NCBI GenBank assembly: GCA_002362595.1
Contig: DEUO01000048.1
Span: 1 to 12,589 of the forward strand
DNA length: 12,589 bases
Source: Caryophanales bacterium UBA3260
Lineage (GTDB): Bacteria > Bacillota_I > Bacilli_A > RF39 > UBA660
Direction of reading: 5' to 3'
The notes under the pieces were generated by a model. The model saw nothing but the letters and a program-made list of their open reading frames with translations. It did not search any database and was not told where the DNA came from. Shown here piece by piece: positions 7,123-12,582 of this stretch; the stretch's first letter is position 1; every line of letters begins with the position of its first letter. A program made the translations under genes and the position numbers.

Positions 7123-7578
7123 TGCCATGAGAATTCTTGATATTAATAATATAAAGTATCAAGAAAGAGTTTTAGATATAAAAGAAGCGTTAGATGGAGT
7201 TAGTTGCGCCAATATGTTAGGAGTACCCTTAGAAAGTACTTTTAAGACATTAGTAACTGTAAGTAAAAGCAAAAATTATTATGTATTTGTAGTACCAGTA
7301 GCAGAAAAACTTTCATTAAAAAAAGCAGCTAGTTCTGTAGGTGAAAAAGATTTATCTATGTTACCACAAAAAGAATTACTTGGATTAACAGGGTATGTTC
7401 ATGGTGGTTGTGTCCAATTGGAATGAAAAAAGTATTTAAAACAGTAATAGATGAAACAGCACTTCTTTTTGATACTATAATATTTAGTGGAGGAAAGATA
7501 GGTTATTTTATAGAAGTAAATCCACAAGATATAGTTGATATAATACCTGTAAGTTTTAATGATATATTAGAAATGTAG
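7100..7578 (+). pseudogene. ybaK: YbaK/EbsC-type aminoacyl-tRNA deacylase, frameshifted
   Basis: YbaK hydrolyses misacylated Cys-tRNA(Pro). The first frame (ATG 7100, TGA 7424-7426) reads MSKKIKTNAMRILD, then FKTLV with the family's key lysine, then the GYVHGGC segment, and ends in VQLE. The family normally continues SPIGMKK after GG(x). That continuation, PIGMKKVFKTVIDETALLFD, is present in the +1-shifted frame from 7414 to the TAG at 7576-7578. Between TGT (7409-7411) and CCA (7414-7416) there are two bases where a full codon, probably Ser, is expected, so one base is missing. Rejoined, the protein would be about 159 residues, the normal family length. The start is supported by the conserved KTNAMR opening and overlaps the deformylase gene by 23 bases. 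ATG 7423 overlaps the TGA as ATGA, so a 51-residue C-terminal piece might be made by reinitiation. Mutation or assembly error are both possible. Confidence 0.88.
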
Positions 7579-7595
7579 ACGATGTCTACATTTTT
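7571..7595 (+). terminator. Rho-independent terminator of the deformylase-ybaK unit
   Basis: AAATGTAGAC (7571-7580) pairs perfectly with GTCTACATTT (7584-7593) around a GAT loop, with the T-run to 7595. The stem contains the TAG stop of the restored ybaK frame, which supports 7578 as the original gene end. Confidence 0.9.
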
Positions 7596-7623
7596 GTTTG
7601 TAAAGTATTAATTTTAATAATAT

Positions 7624-7652
7624 TAAAGTATAAATATTTATATTATACTTTA
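7624..7652. repeat. Inverted repeat with 10-bp arms and 9-bp spacer before the 7673 gene
   Basis: TAAAGTATAA (7624-7633) and TTATACTTTA (7643-7652) are exact reverse complements separated by nine bases. The repeat ends 20 bases before the GTG start and includes TATACT (7644-7649), a possible -10 box. It could be an operator or a leader hairpin. It is almost pure A/T, so chance contributes. The sequence does not match CIRCE. Confidence 0.55.
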
Positions 7653-7672
7653 GGTAGATAGGAGAATGAAAA

Positions 7673-8524
7673 GTGGAAGAGAAAAAGAAAGGGTTAAGTC
7701 TTATAGATTTAGTATTAATAATATTATTTATATTTGTTGCTTTTGTTTCAGGTTATTATTTGGGATCTGGGGAAGGTAAACACAGGGAGAAAGATAAGAA
7801 ATTTGATACTGTAGTAAATGAAAATGTTGAATATGAAGATAATTTAACTTTAGATTTAGATGAAATTGTTATATTAGTTAAAGATTATTATTATAAGAAT
7901 AATTTAGTTGAAAAGAATAATTTAAGTAAGTGGAAAATTAATTCTTCAACTTTAGTTGGTTATTATAAAGATAAAAAAGATATAAGATTTTATTTAGTTG
8001 AAGGTAAATATTCTTGTATAGATAAAGGTAATTCATGTGTTTATATGGATGTAGCAGATAATCCAAAGGAAGAAAATGAATTTAAAGTATATGTTGCGGT
8101 AGACGAATCGGATTCTAAGAAGGTATTAAAATCTATCGAGCAATTAGCTCCTAGTGGAGAGAATTTCTTTGATATAAATAAAGAAGTTAATAACGACGAA
8201 ACTGATATGATAAATAAAATGAATTCAGGATTAAGAAAATTTTATGAAAATAATAATACTCTTTCTGATATGAATAATTTGAAAGATTTAAGTGTAAAAT
8301 ATGTTGAATATATAGATACAGAAGAGAATAATAAACAGTATGTTGTAGTTGGTACTTATTCTTGTAAGGATGAAACATCAGATTGTTTATATTTTGAACA
8401 GGTTGGTGAGCCGTTAGCCAATCATTCTTATGCTTTTAATATAATAGTTTCATATGACGAGAAAGAGAATGTAAAGATTTTAGGAAGTAATACTTATTAT
8501 AAAGTAGATTATTCTATAAAGTAA
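7673..8524 (+). CDS. Membrane-anchored exported protein with a duplicated CX6C domain
   Basis: The 283-residue protein starts at GTG 7673, with AGGAGA seven bases upstream. After a short lysine-rich N-terminus, one hydrophobic helix (about 9-31, LIDLVLIILFIFVAFVSGYY) anchors it, leaving residues 32-283 outside by the positive-inside rule. The external part is a tandem duplication with a period of about 116 residues: unit 1 (about 65-160) has GKYSC-x6-CVYMD (Cys115, Cys122), and unit 2 (about 180-280) has GTYSC-x6-CLYFE (Cys231, Cys238), each followed by matching strand patterns (FKVYVAVDESDSKKVL and FNIIVSYDEKENVKIL). Each Cys pair could form a disulfide. There is no lipobox and no sortase signal. 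It is flanked by terminators on both sides and so is probably monocistronic. I do not recognise the family; a surface or envelope role is inferred only from topology. Confidence 0.75.
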   Translation: MEEKKKGLSLIDLVLIILFIFVAFVSGYYLGSGEGKHREKDKKFDTVVNENVEYEDNLTLDLDEIVILVKDYYYKNNLVEKNNLSKWKINSSTLVGYYKDKKDIRFYLVEGKYSCIDKGNSCVYMDVADNPKEENEFKVYVAVDESDSKKVLKSIEQLAPSGENFFDINKEVNNDETDMINKMNSGLRKFYENNNTLSDMNNLKDLSVKYVEYIDTEENNKQYVVVGTYSCKDETSDCLYFEQVGEPLANHSYAFNIIVSYDEKENVKILGSNTYYKVDYSIK

Positions 8525-8546
8525 AAGATGTTTCTTTTGCTTTTTT
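8521..8546 (+). terminator. Weak rho-independent terminator
   Basis: An 8-bp stem (8521-8528 with 8533-8540, containing one T-G pair) with a 4-nt loop is followed directly by six Ts (8541-8546). The stem begins at the last codons of the 7673 gene and includes its stop. Confidence 0.6.
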
Positions 8547-8573
8547 AATTACTATAAAATATGATACTATTAT
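8545..8573 (+). promoter_or_regulatory. Possible promoter of the ASCH-domain gene
   Basis: TTAATT (8545-8550) and TATTAT (8568-8573) lie 17 bases apart, between the preceding terminator and the ATG at 8602. The boxes are approximate in very AT-rich DNA. Confidence 0.45.
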
Positions 8574-8601
8574 AGTAGTTATATTGTTAAGTAGGTGAAT
8601 T

Positions 8602-8985
8602 ATGAAAGTATTAACTTTAAAACAACCTTGGGCTAGTTTAGTAGCTAATGGATATAAAGTATATGAGTTTCGTAGTTGGAAGACTAAGTATCGTGGAGAA
8701 ATACTAATACATGCTGGTTGTGGTGTAGATAAAGAATGGTTAGAGAAAGTTAAAGATTATGGAATAGATTTTCCTAAGAAGAAGATTTTATGTAAGGTAG
8801 TATTAGAGGATTGTATTGAAATAGATGATAAATTAAATAAGGAGATATTAAAATTAGATAAAAATGTCTATGGCGAAAAAATAAGAGATGGTTATGCATG
8901 GAAGTTAGGTAAAGTTACTAAGTTGGAGATAGAAGAGAAAGTAAATGGTCAACTTGGTATTTGGAATTATGATGTGGATAAATAA
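8602..8985 (+). CDS. ASCH-domain protein
   Basis: A 127-residue protein that is essentially one ASCH (ASC-1 homology, PUA-like beta-barrel) domain. Visible hallmarks are the opening LTLKQPWASLVANGYKVYE (4-22), the signature GYKVYEFR (17-24, in the GxKxxExR pattern), and YRGEILIHAG (30-39). The C-terminal strands include GYAWKLGKV and QLGIWNY. ASCH domains bind RNA or nucleotides, and some small stand-alone members, such as E. coli YqfB, hydrolyse N4-acetylcytidine; whether this one is an enzyme is not clear. The ATG is preceded by AGGTGA at five-base spacing. It has its own terminator and possible promoter, so it is probably transcribed alone. It has no export signal and should be cytoplasmic. 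The domain call is firm; the function is open. Confidence 0.85.
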   Translation: MKVLTLKQPWASLVANGYKVYEFRSWKTKYRGEILIHAGCGVDKEWLEKVKDYGIDFPKKKILCKVVLEDCIEIDDKLNKEILKLDKNVYGEKIRDGYAWKLGKVTKLEIEEKVNGQLGIWNYDVDK

Positions 8986-9014
8986 CTGGTTATAAACAGT
9001 TATTTATCTTTTTT
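8977..9014 (+). terminator. Strong rho-independent terminator of the ASCH gene
   Basis: GATAAATAACTG (8977-8988) pairs perfectly with CAGTTATTTATC (8997-9008) around an 8-nt loop, followed by six Ts (9009-9014). The 5' arm contains the last codons and the stop. It separates the ASCH gene from the zinc-ribbon cassette. Confidence 0.92.
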
Positions 9015-9040
9015 ACTTATATTTAATTTTTGATAATTAT

Positions 9041-9048
9041 GTTATAAT
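9041..9048 (+). promoter_or_regulatory. Extended -10 element before the zinc-ribbon cassette
   Basis: Consensus TATAAT at 9043-9048 is preceded by TGT (TG at 9040-9041), in the gap between a strong terminator and the first cassette gene. No good -35 box is visible at 16-18 bp. It is the only promoter candidate that could drive 9078-11095 as one operon. Confidence 0.55.
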
Positions 9049-9077
9049 TAATTTATATAAACTAGGTGATGGGTTTT

Positions 9078-9404
9078 ATGGAAGAAAAAAAGTGTGTAAA
9101 TTGCGGATATGAATTAGACGATGATTGGTTATTTTGCCCTAATTGTAGCAAATGTTTAAATGAAAAAGTAAATAATAGAAAGTCTTGTTATTGGATATAT
9201 ATACTTATCTTTTTTATTGCAATCATATTATGGATGATAAATATCTTTGGTTGGTGGTTTTTAACTATAATAGCTTTTATAGATATAGTAATAGCTAAAA
9301 TTAGATATCCAAAGGTTATGGCAATTAGAATATTGTTTGATATTTCGATGTTTTTCTTCATAATTATTATGACTTTGATTTTGGCATTTCAATCTGTATG
9401 TTGA
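9078..9404 (+). CDS. Zinc-ribbon membrane protein, cassette member 1
   Basis: It has 108 residues. The start is the ATG at 9078, seven bases after AGGTGAT (9064-9070); the upstream GTG 9066 and ATG 9069 fall inside that site. A zinc ribbon occupies residues 6-23 (CVNC-x10-CPNC, plus Cys26). A long hydrophobic block (about 38-73) is long enough for a two-helix hairpin, then comes the basic loop AKIRYPK (73-79), and a third helix (about 84-104). The chain ends in SVC, with Cys108 as the last residue. The predicted topology is ribbon inside and C-terminus outside. It is clearly related to the next gene (IVIAKIRYP here, IVTAKISYP there). It ends in TGA, 37 bases before that gene. Zinc-ribbon plus membrane proteins are common in Gram-positive genomes and mostly uncharacterised, so I assign no function. 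Confidence 0.75.
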   Translation: MEEKKCVNCGYELDDDWLFCPNCSKCLNEKVNNRKSCYWIYILIFFIAIILWMINIFGWWFLTIIAFIDIVIAKIRYPKVMAIRILFDISMFFFIIIMTLILAFQSVC

Positions 9405-9441
9405 GTATTTAAATAGAAAAATATTGAGGAGGGACTTTTTA

Positions 9442-9849
9442 ATGGCAGAAAATTTAGATGTTCATTGTAAAAAATGTGGAAAAAATTTAAAGTCTGATTG
9501 GAATTATTGCCCGTATTGTCAATATCCAGTTAGTTCAGATACATCTGAAGGAAAAAAAGTAAATGGTTCAAAAAATGTAGATATTATTTATGCTTTTGTT
9601 TATTCGTTATTCATAATATTATTTTTGCTATTTGGATTTAACTTATTGTTTTTTATATGTGCATTAGTTACGATTGTAACTGCAAAAATTTCTTATCCCG
9701 ATAGTTTATTACTTACTTTGATTTTTTGGATATCAATAGCTTTATGTGCTTTTATAATATTTTATGTGATCATTTCTATGATATTTTGTGGTGGAGCTTT
9801 AGGTTTTATGACAAGATTGCCAGAATTCTTTAATTCTTGCCCTGGATAG
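9442..9849 (+). CDS. Zinc-ribbon membrane protein, cassette member 2
   Basis: It has 135 residues from the ATG at 9442, which has GAGGAGGG (9426-9433) eight bases upstream; the in-frame start at 9424 lies before that site. The zinc ribbon is CKKC-x10-CPYC (residues 9-26), a polar linker follows (27-46), then hydrophobic stretches at about 47-64, 66-81 and 89-115, separated by the short loop AKISYPD (81-87). The tail (116-135) begins with CGG and ends NSCPG, with Cys133. It has the same domain order as the gene before it and the same loop signature, so these are tandem paralogs. Its stop codon overlaps the ribosome binding site of the Lgt-like gene (TAGGAG), which suggests one operon and coupled translation. 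The function is unknown. Confidence 0.75.
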   Translation: MAENLDVHCKKCGKNLKSDWNYCPYCQYPVSSDTSEGKKVNGSKNVDIIYAFVYSLFIILFLLFGFNLLFFICALVTIVTAKISYPDSLLLTLIFWISIALCAFIIFYVIISMIFCGGALGFMTRLPEFFNSCPG

Positions 9850-9859
9850 GAGAAAAAAT

Positions 9860-10573
9860 ATGTTTAATACTAAAATTCCTTTATATGGTTTGGCGATAAT
9901 TTGTGCGTTAATTTCTAATGTTATAGTAGTTATTATTCTTTATAAAAAATATCATTTTAATAGGGATGAGATGATAGGTGCTTTGGTATACGAAAATATT
10001 GGTATAATATTTGGAGCAAAGCTTTTAACATATTTACAAGATATATCGCATTATGGAAAGTTTGACATTTATACATTAGGCTTATCTTCTTTTGGTGGAG
10101 TGATTGGAGCTATTATTTGTTTGATATTATTTGGCTTGCAATTTAAAAAAAGTTTAAAAGAAATGATGTTTTTATTTATGCCATCTATTCCTTTAATGTA
10201 TTCTATAGGAAAAGTTGGCTGCTTTTTAGTAGGTTGTTGTTATGGAATAGAATATAATGGTATAGGAAATGTAGTTTATAATTATTCATTTTCCGCTCCA
10301 GTGGGAGTGCACTTATTTCCTGTTCAAATTATAGAGACCGTTGTGTTTTTATGTATATTTGTCTATATGTTTATAAAACAGAAATATTGTAAATTTAATT
10401 GGAATACTTTGGGAATTAGTTTTTGTATGTGTGGTCTTGGAAAATTTATTTTAGATTATTTCAGAAATGGTCATGCTGTAATTATTGTTTCTTTAAATCA
10501 AATAATTAGTTTGATTTTTGTTATAATCGGTTTGTTTTTGATTTACAAAAAAGAAAATAATATTAAGGAGTAA
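9860..10573 (+). CDS. Lgt-like integral membrane protein with a GCxxGCC motif
   Basis: A 237-residue polytopic membrane protein of the prolipoprotein diacylglyceryl transferase (Lgt) superfamily. Features in Lgt order: LSSFGGVIGA (75-84) at the place of Lgt's SFHGGLIGG; GKVGCFLVGCCYG (117-129) at the place of GRxGNFxNxExxG; FPVQIIE (153-159) for PxQLYE; and a C-terminal GKFILDYFRNG (194-204). Differences from true Lgt matter: the essential His of HGG is Phe78, the signature Arg is Lys118, and the signature Asn positions are Cys121, Cys126 and Cys127. It therefore belongs to the Cys-rich Lgt-like branch and may not transfer diacylglycerol. About six or seven membrane helices are visible. The ATG follows AGGAGA at six bases, 10 bases after the preceding gene. 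It is embedded between zinc-ribbon membrane genes, implying a shared membrane function. Family likely; activity unknown. Confidence 0.78.
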   Translation: MFNTKIPLYGLAIICALISNVIVVIILYKKYHFNRDEMIGALVYENIGIIFGAKLLTYLQDISHYGKFDIYTLGLSSFGGVIGAIICLILFGLQFKKSLKEMMFLFMPSIPLMYSIGKVGCFLVGCCYGIEYNGIGNVVYNYSFSAPVGVHLFPVQIIETVVFLCIFVYMFIKQKYCKFNWNTLGISFCMCGLGKFILDYFRNGHAVIIVSLNQIISLIFVIIGLFLIYKKENNIKE

Positions 10574-10582
10574 GTGAAGTTA

Positions 10583-11095
10583 ATGAGTCAAATTAAACAT
10601 TGTGAATACTGCGGATATAACGGAATCATTAGCAATGGGCGTTGTCCTTCTTGTAAGAAGACATTTAATAATAATGAAAAACCAGCATCTAGTGTTGTAT
10701 TTGAAGAATAAGCAACTGAAGAAGTCGTTTTCGTTTGTGATAATTGTGGTGCTACGATAGATGAAAATAATAATTTTTGTTCTAATTGTGGTATTGAACT
10801 TGAGAAAGATAATGAGAAAGATGAATCTGAACAGAAAACTCAAGATAGTAAAAGTGAACAATATGATTGGTCTGGTGTCTTTTTACTCTTAGCATTAATT
10901 AGTATAGTATTAGTACCTTTTATTGGCTTGATCGGGTTTGTAATAGCTTTAGTGTTTATTGTAACAGGCAAAATGTGTAGTCCTAAAAATAAAACTATGC
11001 CAGGTGTTTTCTATGTATCGGTTACTATATTTGCAATTATTTTATTTATAGTTGCATCTATTTTGTACATGTGTATGAATTGTTCTCATAGATAA
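10583..11095 (+). pseudogene. Zinc-ribbon membrane protein, cassette member 3, with an in-frame TAA
   Basis: A single frame from ATG 10583 to TAA 11093-11095 spans 170 codons, interrupted only by TAA at 10709-10711 (codon 43). Before it lies one zinc ribbon (CEYC-x10-CPSC, residues 7-24). After it come a second (CDNC-x10-CSNC, 52-69), an acidic polar linker (70-95), hydrophobic stretches at about 97-113, 114-128 and 141-163, the loop TGKMCSPKNK (128-137), and a tail CMNCSHR. The loop and tail match members 1 and 2. No usable ATG, GTG or TTG follows the stop before the membrane segments, so the second half is unlikely to be translated alone. One base change (for example GAA or CAA to TAA) restores the gene. 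The SD AAGGAG (10565-10570) lies 12 bases from the ATG; an in-frame GTG at 10574 would be closer. Nonsense mutation, sequencing error and readthrough are all possible. Confidence 0.8.
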
Positions 11096-11130
11096 AGAAT
11101 CTGCTTATTTTAAAAGCAATTCTTTCTATT
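11094..11130 (+). terminator. Terminator at the end of the zinc-ribbon cassette
   Basis: AAAGAAT-C-TGCTT (11094-11106) pairs with AAGCA-ATTCTTT (11114-11125), with one bulged C and a 7-nt loop, followed by CTATTTT. The stem begins in the stop codon of the third zinc-ribbon gene. The T-run is imperfect. Confidence 0.65.
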
Positions 11131-11142
11131 TTGGAAAAAATA

Positions 11143-11151
11143 TGTTATAGT
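11143..11151 (+). promoter_or_regulatory. Probable gmk promoter (extended -10)
   Basis: TATAGT at 11146-11151 is preceded by TGT, an extended -10, 24 bases before the GTG start. The -35 region is poor and overlaps the preceding terminator hairpin. Confidence 0.5.
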
Positions 11152-11175
11152 ACTTTAAATAAAGGAAGTGGTTAT

Positions 11176-11853
11176 GTGATTAGACAGAATAGTAGAGGAC
11201 AAGTAATAGTTATATCAGCACCTAGTGGATGTGGTAAAGGTAGTGTAATAAGTGGTTTATTAAAAAATGATAACAAAAATAGATGGTTATCAGTATCTAC
11301 AACTTCTAGACCAATAAGAGATAATGATATACCTGGAGAAACATATAACTTTGTTAGTAAAGAAGAATTTGAAAAAAAGATAGAAGAAGGTTATTTCTTA
11401 GAATATACTAATTATGCTGGGAACTATTATGGAACTCCTAAAGAATTTATAGCTGATAAATTACAAAAAGGAATAGATGTAATATTAGAAATAGAGATAG
11501 AAGGAGCTAATAATATTAAGAAATTAATACCAGAAGCGTTATTTATATTTATAATGCCTCCTAGTATTAAAGAAATGGCTAGAAGATTAAAAGGAAGAGG
11601 AACAGATAGTAAAGAAAAAATGCTAGAAAGATTCCATACGGCATATAAAGAGATAAATGAAGTTACTACATATAACTATGTAGTTGTTAATGATGTACTT
11701 GAAAATGCTATAGATAAGGTAGAAGCAATAATTAAGGCAGAAAAATGTCGTGTAGATAGAATAGAAGAAGTATATCTAGATACTCCAGAAGAAAAGATAC
11801 ATGAATTGCTAATTGATGATAAAGATTTTGTAAATGAAGATATTAAAATATAG
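11176..11853 (+). CDS. gmk: Guanylate kinase
   Basis: Guanylate kinase phosphorylates GMP to GDP with ATP, an essential step of purine nucleotide supply, in the cytoplasm. I start it at GTG 11176, which has AAAGGAAG seven bases upstream; an in-frame TTG at 11131 lies before the likely promoter -10 box and adds 15 non-family residues. The resulting 225 residues fit the family (about 190-225). Motifs in order: P-loop SAPSGCGKGS (14-23); VSTTSRPIRDNDIPGETYNFVSKEEF, the GMP-binding region; EYTNYAGNYYGTP; the EIEIEGA helix; PPSIKEMARRLKGRGTDS, the lid; and YNYVVVNDVLENA. All expected functional segments are present. The C-terminal ~25 residues (DTPEEKIHELLIDDKDFV) are an extra acidic extension. 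It stands alone with its own terminator; the usual neighbour rpoZ is absent here. Confidence 0.96.
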   Translation: MIRQNSRGQVIVISAPSGCGKGSVISGLLKNDNKNRWLSVSTTSRPIRDNDIPGETYNFVSKEEFEKKIEEGYFLEYTNYAGNYYGTPKEFIADKLQKGIDVILEIEIEGANNIKKLIPEALFIFIMPPSIKEMARRLKGRGTDSKEKMLERFHTAYKEINEVTTYNYVVVNDVLENAIDKVEAIIKAEKCRVDRIEEVYLDTPEEKIHELLIDDKDFVNEDIKI

Positions 11854-11856
11854 TGT

Positions 11857-11889
11857 AAAAAATAGTGTAAGTATGTAACACTATTTTTT
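11857..11889 (+). terminator. Rho-independent terminator of gmk
   Basis: AAAAAATAGTGT (11857-11868) pairs perfectly with ACACTATTTTTT (11878-11889) around a 9-nt loop. It lies immediately after the TAG stop of gmk. Confidence 0.88.
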
Positions 11890-11890
11890 C

Positions 11891-11924
11891 TTGTTTTACT
11901 TTATTTATTACAATATGATATTAT
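11891..11924 (+). promoter_or_regulatory. Promoter of the 11955 gene
   Basis: Two overlapping readings are possible: TTGTTT (11891-11896) with TATGAT (11914-11919) at 17 bp, or TTTACT (11895-11900) with TATTAT (11919-11924) at 18 bp and an upstream TGA. Either would start transcription shortly before the ribosome site at about 11940. Confidence 0.55.
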
Positions 11925-11954
11925 ATATATAGAATAAGGGTGGAGAGTGATACT

Positions 11955-12557
11955 ATGGCAAAAGATACTAATAAAGTAAGTAATATGTATGGTAGAGCTA
12001 GAAGAATTGAGTTTGCTGAAAAATGTGTTTATATAGTTGTTGGTATTTTAGCTGTCTTTTTAGTATTTTATTTTATTTCACATACATTTAATAAGGTAGA
12101 TGAAAATGTTAATTTTGCTTATTTGAAAAAATATATGGAACAAAAAGGATATACTTGTTCATTATTACATTTACCTGGTGGTAAGTGTTCTTCTAGTAAT
12201 GGAATAAAAGGGTATACATTTATAAGATATGAAAATGGTTTTGAATATATAGTTAAGACAAAAGCTTATTCACTTACTATTAGATTAGTTTCTAAGGATG
12301 ATAATAGTATTAAATTTAAAACTACTACTGATGCAATTGCTGGGTATAAAGCTAAAGAATATAGTTGTACTTATAAAGATAATATTATTGGGGGATTAGA
12401 TAAATGTATTGAAATTAATGAAAATACAGAACTTGATTTAGGAGCCTATACTGGGGTTATAGAACAAGCTATGTATGATTTAAATGAATTAATAGATGCA
12501 TCTGGTTATAATAAGAATAAGTTATTAGAAGATAATGAATGGGTTAGAAAAAAATAA
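11955..12557 (+). CDS. Single-pass membrane-anchored exported protein with four external cysteines
   Basis: A 200-residue protein from the ATG at 11955, preceded by GGAG and GAGTGAT; an in-frame GTG at 11940 lies at the ribosome site and is less likely. A basic cytoplasmic N-terminus (MYGRARR) is followed by one hydrophobic helix (about 24-42, CVYIVVGILAVFLVFYFIS), leaving about 155 residues outside. The external part holds two cysteine pairs, GYTC-x9-C (Cys68, Cys78) and EYSC-x12-C (Cys138, Cys151), which could form disulfides, and a probable helix near 165-182 (AYTGVIEQAMYDLNELI). The layout recalls the exported protein at 7673 (basic N-terminus, one helix, Y-S/T-C pairs), but I cannot show homology by eye. 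It is bracketed by a promoter and a terminator, so it is monocistronic. No family is recognised. Confidence 0.75.
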   Translation: MAKDTNKVSNMYGRARRIEFAEKCVYIVVGILAVFLVFYFISHTFNKVDENVNFAYLKKYMEQKGYTCSLLHLPGGKCSSSNGIKGYTFIRYENGFEYIVKTKAYSLTIRLVSKDDNSIKFKTTTDAIAGYKAKEYSCTYKDNIIGGLDKCIEINENTELDLGAYTGVIEQAMYDLNELIDASGYNKNKLLEDNEWVRKK

Positions 12558-12582
12558 AAATCTCTTATTTAGAGATTTTTTT
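12556..12582 (+). terminator. Rho-independent terminator after the 11955 gene
   Basis: AAAAATCTCT (12556-12565) pairs perfectly with AGAGATTTTT (12571-12580) around a TATTT loop, and Ts continue to 12582. It overlaps the stop codon. Confidence 0.88.

Noticed and set aside
7409..7426. Programmed ribosomal frameshift in the ybaK-type gene
   Set aside because: There is no slippery heptamer or downstream pseudoknot at the site, and this family is not known for recoding; a lost base is simpler.
8187..8378. Minus-strand open frame of 63 codons
   Set aside because: It lies wholly inside the exported-protein gene on the other strand, has a low-complexity Tyr/Leu-rich translation and lacks a ribosome site.
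9402..9404. Possible use of TGA as tryptophan (mycoplasma-type code)
   Set aside because: Every Trp in the window is TGG, no genuine gene has an internal TGA, and the TGA at 9402 ends a protein at the expected length.
10709..10711. Recoding of TAA as a sense codon
   Set aside because: TAA is the normal terminator of most genes here and no readthrough context is evident; a nonsense mutation or sequence error is simpler.
10580..10861. Minus-strand open frame of 93 codons
   Set aside because: It is antisense to the third zinc-ribbon gene, whose + strand frame has clear CxxC motifs; the antisense translation is low-complexity Phe/Ile/Thr.
11131..11175. Longer guanylate kinase from TTG 11131
   Set aside because: It precedes the probable -10 box and lacks a ribosome site; GTG 11176 has a good one and fits the family start.
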